Assembly (NCBI RefSeq): GCF_907164575.1
Contig: NZ_CAJQYY010000036.1
Span: 1-47,130, forward strand
Source of the DNA: Paraburkholderia gardini
GTDB lineage: Bacteria > Pseudomonadota > Gammaproteobacteria > Burkholderiales > Burkholderiaceae
Direction: 5' to 3'
Length of the DNA: 47,130 bases
In this document: piece by piece, positions 41,375 through 47,130 of the stretch
How positions within the stretch are numbered: the first letter of the stretch is position 1
Layout of the letters: each line of letters starts with the position of its first letter
Made by a program: the position numbers and the translations under genes
Notes under the pieces: model-generated
Database searches by the model: none
Told to the model about the DNA's origin: nothing
The model's input: only the letters and a program-made list of their open reading frames with translations

Positions 41375-42310
41375 TCAGAACAGGTCGCCAAAGCCACCCG
41401 GCTTCGCACCGGACGCGCATAGCGCGGCGGCAACACGAGGTGAAAGCAGTGCATGGAGTTCGTCTGCGTGACGATAGTCGCGCATGCCGTCACTCAATGG
41501 ACCCTCGCCTGCTATCGCGGGATGGCAATAGATCTCGCCGACACCTTCAGGCAAACCGGCCAGTGCGGCAAGCCACGTCGCTTCGTCCATCCGGCCCGAG
41601 CCGGCAATGCCCACGACGTAATCGTTATGGGCGATGCCAGCCCGATCGAGCTGGCGACATACGTGTGTGATCCACGGCTTCAACCAGAGTGGCCCGCCAA
41701 CTCGTGCGTCTGGCTTCGCGCTTATCTTCGCGTTTACCTCCGCGCTTACCTCGTAAGGCAAGCGCATCGCGCGCATGCCATAGTCGCGCCCGATTTCCAG
41801 AATCAGCCGCAGCACGGTGGGATGCAGATGAAAATGCTTGTGCGTATTGACGTGATCGAGCGTCAGGCCGGTCTTTACGAACGCGTCGAACTGCGCACGG
41901 ATTTCGCGCGTGAGCTGCCTGCGCACATGCGGCAGCAGGAAAAACCGTACGCCGTCGAGCACCATGTTATTGCCGAAGCGGCCTTCGCGATCGACCAGCG
42001 CGGGAATAAGCGCACGCGGCGTGAGTGCAGCACCATCGGCCAGCACCAGATGCAGTCCGACGCGCAAATCCGGCAGCGCGCGCGCCCGTTCCACGGCATC
42101 GCGCGCAGCGGGCGCGCCGACCATCAGGCTCGCGGCTGTCAGAACGCCGTGCTGATGCGCCCACTCGACTGCCAGATTGACACGCCCGTGCAAGCCGAAA
42201 TCGTCTGCGGTAATGATCAGCCTGCGTGTCGCCTTAAGCTCGCCCTTAACGCCTGCCGCCTGAATCATCTCATTGCGTGACGACGCTAGTTGCCGTGCCT
42301 CAACCGCCAT
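41375..42310 (-). CDS. hpnK: Hopanoid biosynthesis deacetylase HpnK (YdjC/ChbG family)
   Basis: This 311-residue carbohydrate deacetylase of the YdjC/ChbG family shows LIITADDFGLHGRVNLAVEWA with its metal-binding Asp pair, VGLHLVLADGAALTP, DHVNTHKHFHLHPTVLRLILEI with the metal-ligand His residues, and the late GEIYCHPAIAGEG. In hopanoid pathways HpnK removes the acetyl group from N-acetylglucosaminyl-bacteriohopanetetrol made by HpnI. I take ATG 42310 (MAVEARQLAS), which has GGAGA upstream and overlaps the hpnI stop by 11 bases; ATG 42268 is an alternative. No hpnJ is seen in the window. Confidence 0.88.
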   Translation of the reverse strand: MAVEARQLASSRNEMIQAAGVKGELKATRRLIITADDFGLHGRVNLAVEWAHQHGVLTAASLMVGAPAARDAVERARALPDLRVGLHLVLADGAALTPRALIPALVDREGRFGNNMVLDGVRFFLLPHVRRQLTREIRAQFDAFVKTGLTLDHVNTHKHFHLHPTVLRLILEIGRDYGMRAMRLPYEVSAEVNAKISAKPDARVGGPLWLKPWITHVCRQLDRAGIAHNDYVVGIAGSGRMDEATWLAALAGLPEGVGEIYCHPAIAGEGPLSDGMRDYRHADELHALLSPRVAAALCASGAKPGGFGDLF

Positions 42311-43520
42311 CCGATGTCTCCATGACGTTGACGTCCCGCTCCACCGGCACCTCCAGTGGCACGCGGGTGCCGCGCCACATGACATGCGAACCGAACGTGG
42401 CCGCGAACCATTGCACTGCCAGCAACGTATCGCGCAGCGGCGTCAGCGCAAGATCGCGCCAGAACGTACCTGCGTGACGCGCGCTGCGCCAGTGCAGGAG
42501 CACACGCGCCACACCGCCCGCGATGATGCTCGCCTCGCTCGCCAGTGCGGCCGGACCATGCGCGCTGCCCGTTGCGGCTTCAAGTCCATAAGCGATACAC
42601 GCGGCAAGCATCAGCCAGGGCGAGGTGAACGTAATGAACAGGAACGCGAAGCCGTGCGGCCGCACCGAGCGGATCGTCCGCAGCCAGCGCGTCTCGCGTT
42701 GCCATAGTGTCGCCAGCGTCGGCTCGATGACGTCGGTGGTGACTATCACACGCGAGAGCACGGTGCGCAACCCGAGCGCGCGGACGTGCTCGGCGAGCCA
42801 GTAGTCGTCGGCGAGACAGTTGCGCAGCGCGCTAAAGCCGCCGATGCGTTCGAGCGTCGAGCGGCGCAACGCCAGCGTTGCGCCAAAGCCGAAACGGCGG
42901 GAGCCGGTCGCGTGCGCGACACGCACGGACGGCGCGAACCATTCGTTGACGAAGAGTGCACCGACACGCGGCCAGAATCCGCCGATACCCTGTGCAACAT
43001 ACAGACACGTGACCACGCCGACGTGTCGATCGCTTAATGGCGCCGCGACCCGGTCGAGATAATCGGGCGGGACAGCGATATCGCTGTCCGCGATGACGAT
43101 CATTTCATATCGGGCACGCTCGGCCATATTGATCAGATTGCTGACCTTGCGGTTGCTGCCATGCACGCGCCCGTTCACCACGAGTTCGATATCGTGCGCG
43201 GGCCACGCGGCCTGCAGACGCCGGACCACGGAAACCGCAGGATCGTCCTGTGACGAAACGCCCAGCACCAGCTGGAAACGTTCATGACGCTGCTTGCAGA
43301 ACGTCGTGAGATTTTCGTAGAGACGCGGCTCCGCCCCACACAACGGCTTGAGAACACTGATACCGGTCGTGGCGAACAGTCGAGCCGTGTGATGACCGTT
43401 AGCGGAATGATGTCTCGGAAACAGTGGCATGGCGACCGCGGCAAATACGGCATACAGCGACGCCGCGCAACAGCCTGCTAGCAACATCCATAGAACTGCG
43501 GACAACGCATGAGCCGCCAT
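42300..43520 (-). CDS. hpnI: Hopanoid biosynthesis glycosyltransferase HpnI
   Basis: This 406-residue membrane glycosyltransferase of family 2 is related to ceramide glucosyltransferase. It has an N-terminal membrane helix and then the catalytic core: SVLKPLCGAEPRLYENLTTFCKQ, IVIADSDIAVPPDYL (DxD), the acceptor Asp in NCLADDYWLAEHVRALG, and QRETRWLRTIR (QxxRW). Further membrane segments follow. HpnI transfers N-acetylglucosamine onto bacteriohopanetetrol. The start has ATG 43520 (MAAHALSAVLW), and the end overlaps hpnK, forming a two-gene unit. Squalene-hopene cyclase and other hpn genes are not in the window. Confidence 0.88.
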   Translation of the reverse strand: MAAHALSAVLWMLLAGCCAASLYAVFAAVAMPLFPRHHSANGHHTARLFATTGISVLKPLCGAEPRLYENLTTFCKQRHERFQLVLGVSSQDDPAVSVVRRLQAAWPAHDIELVVNGRVHGSNRKVSNLINMAERARYEMIVIADSDIAVPPDYLDRVAAPLSDRHVGVVTCLYVAQGIGGFWPRVGALFVNEWFAPSVRVAHATGSRRFGFGATLALRRSTLERIGGFSALRNCLADDYWLAEHVRALGLRTVLSRVIVTTDVIEPTLATLWQRETRWLRTIRSVRPHGFAFLFITFTSPWLMLAACIAYGLEAATGSAHGPAALASEASIIAGGVARVLLHWRSARHAGTFWRDLALTPLRDTLLAVQWFAATFGSHVMWRGTRVPLEVPVERDVNVMETSDGG

Positions 43521-43826
43521 TGTCTGATTCCACTACTGTATGAAAGAAATGGAAAGTCCCCGACTGACACACATATTGTCGATATTGAATGGATGATTCA
43601 TGAACATGGGCTCGCGATACGCACGACGGAATCCAGTCGTGCTTTCCATAGGTGCGCGTGTGTTGGCGTTGCGATGCGCGAACGGTTGCACTGCGCCTTG
43701 CGATACGCGCAAGCGCGTCACGCTCACCGTTCAAGGAGCGATAGTATCGACGCATCCTGAAGGAAATCTTAAGCATCGCGTTGCCTGATGAATCTGTCAG
43801 GCAGGTGCCCTTCGTCAACGTCCCCT
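43521..43826. other. Intergenic region upstream of hpnI with three hairpins
   Basis: No gene is supported in these 306 bases, which are AT-richer than neighbouring DNA. TGCCTGA (43782-43788) and TCAGGCA (43797-43803) form a 7-bp stem 24 bases past the desaturase stop, probably marking its transcript end. GCACGAC (43621-43627) and GTCGTGC (43636-43642) form another perfect 7-bp stem about 100 bases before hpnI. A third, CTTGCG/CGCAAG, lies near 43695-43712. The promoter of hpnI should lie here but is not clear. Confidence 0.4.
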
Positions 43827-44750
43827 TCATCGTCCCTGCGTGCGCACCGGAACCGCACATCGTGCGGCCAGTTTCTGCTGACGCAATTCTTCGGTGGTTT
43901 CGCTGGAACCGTCCGCACGCCAGCCCGGCGGCAGGATCACGTAGCTGATCGCCGTCCACACGCTGCCCGCCGATGCGATATCCCGCGCAAGACTGACCCA
44001 GTGTTCGAACTCGACGACGAGCGGATTGCGCGAGCGTGTCGGTGTCACGAGGCCGTAGCGACACGGCTCGTCAGCGCGTTCCTCGACGTACGTGCCGAAC
44101 AGGCGGTCGAATACGACGAGCACGCCGCCATAGTTCGCATCGAGATAATCGACGTTCGATGCGTGGTGAACGCGATGCGCGGACGGCGTATTGAACACGT
44201 ATTCGAGCCAGCCGAGTTTCGGCGTCCAGGTGTTATGCAGCCAGAACTGATAGAGCAGATTGAACATCAGCGTCGCAAGCACGATTTCCGGGCGTACGCC
44301 GAGCCATACGAGTGGCGTGAAGAACATCGCCGAACCGGTCAGCTTGCCGGTCACACCTAGCCGGTAAGCAGACGAAAGCGTCAACTGGTTCGGCGAATGG
44401 TGAACCGCATGCGTCGCCCAGAAAAAGCGGATGCGGTGCGACGCACGGTGATACCAGTAGTAGCAGAACTCCTGGCCGATAAAGAGCACGAACACCATCA
44501 GCGCGCTGTCGAGTGTGACGGTAAAAATCCGGTGATCCCAGGCGAACGCGAAAACCGGCGTTGCGAGCGAAAGCGGCAGCAATGCGAGCAGCTTGCGCCC
44601 GACCAGGTCGGCCAGCGAAATCCATACTTCATACCAGTCGAAGGGCGTCGCGCCATTGCGCTGTTTAAGGGTGAGCACGCAGGCCTCGACCAGCGAAACG
44701 GCCACGACGAACAACGTGACACAAACCGCGATTTTTCCAGTGGTAACCAT
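43827..44750 (-). CDS. Sterol desaturase/fatty acid hydroxylase family membrane protein
   Basis: This 307-residue integral membrane protein has the three diiron histidine boxes of the family: HRASH, then HAVHH, then HRVHH with a further HASNVDYLDANYGG, the usual family signature. Four or so hydrophobic segments surround them. Members hydroxylate or desaturate lipids with oxygen. The neighbouring hopanoid genes make a hopanoid or membrane-lipid substrate plausible, but that is inference; a 306-base gap with terminator-like hairpins separates it from hpnI. The last 40 residues are polar. Confidence 0.85.
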   Translation of the reverse strand: MVTTGKIAVCVTLFVVAVSLVEACVLTLKQRNGATPFDWYEVWISLADLVGRKLLALLPLSLATPVFAFAWDHRIFTVTLDSALMVFVLFIGQEFCYYWYHRASHRIRFFWATHAVHHSPNQLTLSSAYRLGVTGKLTGSAMFFTPLVWLGVRPEIVLATLMFNLLYQFWLHNTWTPKLGWLEYVFNTPSAHRVHHASNVDYLDANYGGVLVVFDRLFGTYVEERADEPCRYGLVTPTRSRNPLVVEFEHWVSLARDIASAGSVWTAISYVILPPGWRADGSSETTEELRQQKLAARCAVPVRTQGR

Positions 44751-45072
44751 GATGGGCAGATAACCGGTTCAGGTGGGACGCGTCGTCTGCGGGAAAAGGC
44801 CGCTATCGCGTCGGGTGAAGCTAATGTAGTGGGCCATCCGCATAAAAACCATGCGAAAACCATGTCGCCAGATGTCACCGGATTTCGGCCGCGATGCCCG
44901 GCTGGCGCCGCAGGCCGGTCGTAGAGGCCCGGTGCGGTAAGACGCTGACGGAGCGCCGCCGCCGTGTAACACCGCGACATCTTTTGCACGGCGATTATTT
45001 CGCGCACTCCTTCTATAGTTCGTCCCGTTGCCACGCCGCAGTGCGTGACTGAACCGAACCGAAGGACATCTG
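44751..45072. other. Divergent intergenic region between desaturase and repeat-protein genes
   Basis: These 322 bases hold no supported gene. A TATAGT (45014-45019) lies 53 bases ahead of the repeat-protein ATG, but no -35 is found at the right distance (TTGCAC at 44984 is 24 bases away), so an alternative sigma factor or an activator may be needed. AAGGA precedes the plus-strand ATG. Otherwise nothing is seen. Confidence 0.35.
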
Positions 45073-46080
45073 ATGAAACGCCATTACCTTGCCGCAGCCA
45101 CCGCTTCGCTGCTCATCGCCGTCAGCACGCCCGCGTTCGCGGGATGGTCGGGTCACGGTAGCGCCTACACGCCGCACGGCACCTATAACGGCGCGCATTA
45201 CGGCTCCTGCGCAGGCGGCAGCTGCACGCACGCCGGCGGCGTCGCGAATCCCTATGGCGGCATCGCCACCAACAGTGGCACGGTGACCCGGACCGCACCG
45301 GGCCAGTTTTCGAATTCGGGCACGGCAACCGGCCCGAACGGCCGTCAGGTCCAGCACTCAGGCGACACGAGTTGCGCAGGCGGCACGTGTGACCACACCG
45401 GCAGTCTGACCGGCTCCAACGGCCACAGCGCGACCACCTCGGGGAGCGTGACGCGCGACGCCCCGGGTCAGTATTCGTCCTCCGGCACGATCACCGGTGC
45501 GAACGGCAACACCACCAGCCACACGGCATCGACGAGCTGCGCCGGGTCCGCCTGCGTGCGTTCCGGCACCGTGACGGGCACCGACGGCGCAACCGTCGCC
45601 CACTCAGGCAGTGCGACACGCGTGGCCCCCGGTGTAGTGACGACGGGTGGCGGCACAACGGTTGTGCACGGCGGCACGGTAACCACCGGCGGCGCGGTTG
45701 CCGTGAGCACCGCACCGGTCGTGGTCGCGTCCCCGCCGGTCGTCGTTGCAGCTGCGCCGGTCGTCGTGGCACCCCCGCCTGCCGTCGTCGTGCCGCCGCC
45801 TGCCGTCGTCGTGCCGCCGCCGGTCGCGTATGTGCCGCCGCCCCCGCCGAAGGTCGCCTACGTTGCACCGCCCGCGCCGAAAGCCATCTATGTCGCGCCG
45901 CCCCCGCCGAAGGTCGTCTACGTCGCGCCGCCTCCGCCGCGCGTTGTGTTTATCGCACCGCAGGCCCGCACGCTGTATGTCGCGCCGCGAGCCGTCTATG
46001 TGGCACCCGCGCCGCATGCCGCGGTGATGGTGCCGGGTCACTGGGTCGGCCGCGTCTGGGTGCCGGCGCACTGGGCGTAA
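45073..46080 (+). CDS. Secreted repeat protein with proline/valine-rich tail
   Basis: I do not recognise this 335-residue protein. It has a clear signal peptide (cleaved at AFA-GW, residue 23). Residues 45-99 and 100-154 are two full 55-residue repeats and 155-189 a partial third. Each begins SCAGG.C (a Cys-x4-Cys pair) and continues with SG.VTR.APGQ.S.SGT-TG.NG. Residues about 190-315 are Val/Pro/Ala-rich with repeated VVAPPPAVVVPPP and (V/I)YVAPPPPK units, an extended wall- or periplasm-spanning tail. The C-terminus ends PGHWVGRVWVPAHWA, related to the short WxPGHW motif of exported proteins. Its function is unknown; it may be an envelope or matrix protein. Confidence 0.72.
   Translation: MKRHYLAAATASLLIAVSTPAFAGWSGHGSAYTPHGTYNGAHYGSCAGGSCTHAGGVANPYGGIATNSGTVTRTAPGQFSNSGTATGPNGRQVQHSGDTSCAGGTCDHTGSLTGSNGHSATTSGSVTRDAPGQYSSSGTITGANGNTTSHTASTSCAGSACVRSGTVTGTDGATVAHSGSATRVAPGVVTTGGGTTVVHGGTVTTGGAVAVSTAPVVVASPPVVVAAAPVVVAPPPAVVVPPPAVVVPPPVAYVPPPPPKVAYVAPPAPKAIYVAPPPPKVVYVAPPPPRVVFIAPQARTLYVAPRAVYVAPAPHAAVMVPGHWVGRVWVPAHWA
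45205..45639 (+). repeat. Tandem 165-bp coding repeats
   Basis: Within the secreted repeat protein, units lie at 45205-45369, 45370-45534 and a truncated one at 45535-45639. The unit length of exactly 55 codons is kept, while the protein sequences differ at roughly half the positions, so the expansion is old rather than recent. Confidence 0.75.
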
Positions 46081-46146
46081 CGACAACGTCAGATCAGTTA
46101 GCCAACCCTGCCGGCGACGAGCGTCGGCTACACCACGGAGTAGATG

Positions 46147-46437
46147 ATGAAAAAGATGATCACGATTCTTGTCTTGTGTATTGTTTCGGCAACGGCTTCG
46201 GCCCAGGGCGCGCTTCCGCCTGGCGAAACCACGCGCGGCGAGCGTGCGATGCAGCAATTGCAGACGCGCTTTGCCAGCGCGAACACCACGCACGACGGCA
46301 AGCTGACACGTGAACAGGCGGCTGCCGGCATGCCGGGGGTCGCGAAGCATTTCGACGAAATCGACACACAGCACGCCGGTTATGTCACGCTGTCGCAGAT
46401 CGAAAACCTGATGAAACAGAGAGCAATGGCACGCTGA
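46147..46437 (+). CDS. Small exported protein with degenerate EF-hands
   Basis: This 96-residue protein has a signal peptide (MKKMITILVLCIVSATASA). Two EF-hand-like loops follow: NTTHDGKLTREQ and DTQHAGYVTLSQ. In the first, positions 3 and 12 are not the usual Asp/Asn and Glu; in the second, position 5 is Ala. Calcium binding is therefore doubtful, though the helix-loop-helix spacing is kept. I chose ATG 46147, 6 bases after GGAG; an adjacent ATG at 46144 is in frame. It follows the repeat-protein gene by 66 bases and precedes the response regulator by 26, so the three may be one transcript. Confidence 0.8.
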   Translation: MKKMITILVLCIVSATASAQGALPPGETTRGERAMQQLQTRFASANTTHDGKLTREQAAAGMPGVAKHFDEIDTQHAGYVTLSQIENLMKQRAMAR

Positions 46438-46463
46438 ATGCCGATGCGCGCCGGAGATGCGTC

Positions 46464-47130
46464 ATGGACCAGGTCAACAGGATTATCGTGCTGGACGACG
46501 AAGCCGAATTGCGCAACATGCTGCAACGGTTCCTGACCGGTCACGGGTTCTACGTGCGCGTCGTCGCCGACGGCAAGCAGCTCGACCGCTACCTGCAGCG
46601 CGAGCCGTATGACCTGCTCGTGCTGGACCTGATGATGGAACCGGAAGACGGGCTGACGGTATGCCGGCGGCTGCGTGCCGAAGGACAGACGCTGCCCATC
46701 CTCATGCTGACCGCGAAGGGCGATCCGGTCGACCGCGTGGTGGGCCTCGAAACCGGTGCCGACGACTACCTTGCGAAACCCTTCCTGCCCGACGAACTGG
46801 TCGCGCGAATCCGTGCGCTGCTGCGCCGCCAGAAAATGGCCGCGGGCGTGCCGACCGTGACCTCGCAGAGGCTGCGCTTCGGCGAATATCAGTTCGACGT
46901 CGGCACACAGACGCTGCTGCATCGCGGCGAGCCGGTCGAGGTGCATTCCGCGCAGATGTTGCTGCTGCACGCGCTGGGGTCGTCGCCGAACCGGCCGGTG
47001 AGCCGCGAAAACCTGCTCGCACGGGCACGCGGCCGCGACCACGACGCACTCGATCGCAGCATCGACGTGCAGATCCTGCGGCTTACCCCGATAGTGGCGG
47101 GCGCTCCCGCGAAGGCCCGCGTGATCAATG
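46464..47130 (+). CDS. OmpR-family response regulator, truncated by the window edge
   Basis: At least 222 residues are present with no stop before the window end. The receiver domain has the acidic pair in VLDDEAEL (residues 11-12), phospho-acceptor Asp55 in LLVLDLMM, Thr83 in MLTAKG, and Lys105 in DDYLAKPF. The C-terminal winged helix follows (LRFGEYQFDVGTQTLLHRGEPV; PVSRENLLARARGRDHDALDRSIDVQI). It controls transcription in answer to a sensor kinase that may lie just outside the window. GGAG lies 8 bases before ATG 46464. The final readable residues, ILRLTPIVAGAPAKARVIN, diverge somewhat from the usual RLR-IE--P pattern. Confidence 0.88.
   Translation, partial: MDQVNRIIVLDDEAELRNMLQRFLTGHGFYVRVVADGKQLDRYLQREPYDLLVLDLMMEPEDGLTVCRRLRAEGQTLPILMLTAKGDPVDRVVGLETGADDYLAKPFLPDELVARIRALLRRQKMAAGVPTVTSQRLRFGEYQFDVGTQTLLHRGEPVEVHSAQMLLLHALGSSPNRPVSRENLLARARGRDHDALDRSIDVQILRLTPIVAGAPAKARVIN

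Noticed and set aside
43621..43642. Perfect 7-bp stem considered as part of a small RNA or tRNA
   Set aside because: No cloverleaf, promoter or terminator accompanies it.

Overview
The window is GC-rich, densely coding DNA that most resembles a member of the Burkholderiaceae (Paraburkholderia, Caballeronia or Burkholderia type). The grounds are its codon bias, a hopanoid-glucosamine gene pair (hpnI-hpnK), an MdtABC/MuxABC-type efflux operon and several large catabolic ABC-transporter operons. This placement is inferred from gene content. No rRNA, tRNA, CRISPR array, transposase or integrase was seen, so it reads as chromosomal accessory-metabolism territory.

Layout. (1) 1-1702: an internally duplicated outer-membrane beta-barrel protein, convergent with a DUF3828 exported protein. 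(2) 1904-11936, minus strand: a TetR-led RND efflux operon (tetR, adaptor, two different RND pumps, outer-membrane channel) with a clear sigma70-like promoter and a perfect 8-6-8 operator in front of tetR. (3) 12052-22528, minus strand: ten tightly packed genes. An OpuC-type quaternary-amine ABC importer (permease, CBS-domain ATPase, permease, binding protein) is followed by a nitrilase-family amidohydrolase, an acyl-CoA dehydrogenase, an acyl-CoA ligase, a crotonase, an MmgE/PrpD protein and a GlxA-type AraC regulator. I read it as an import-and-CoA-catabolism pathway for a betaine- or carnitine-like compound whose substrate I cannot name, and it is the best candidate for an undescribed system. 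(4) 22849-26091: a YcaD-like MFS transporter and pyruvate oxidase (poxB).

(5) 26454-37247: a deoxyribose module. DeoR is encoded on the plus strand. Facing it on the minus strand are deoC, a two-domain ALDH16-like aldehyde dehydrogenase, a RbsD/FucU mutarotase, a DeoK-like kinase and a CUT2 ABC importer with two different permeases. Near-matches (13/16 each) to the E. coli deo operator lie in front of deoR and in front of deoC, at the two ends of the module. The expected chemistry is: import, anomer interconversion, phosphorylation, aldol cleavage to glyceraldehyde-3-phosphate and acetaldehyde, then oxidation of acetaldehyde to acetate. (6) 37412-41309, plus strand: a second, divergent CUT2 sugar importer that shares the deoC upstream region.

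(7) 41375-44750, minus strand: hpnK, hpnI and a sterol-desaturase-family membrane hydroxylase. (8) 45073-47130, plus strand: a secreted protein with 55-residue repeats and a proline-rich tail, a small exported protein with degenerate EF-hands, and an OmpR-type response regulator that runs off the window.
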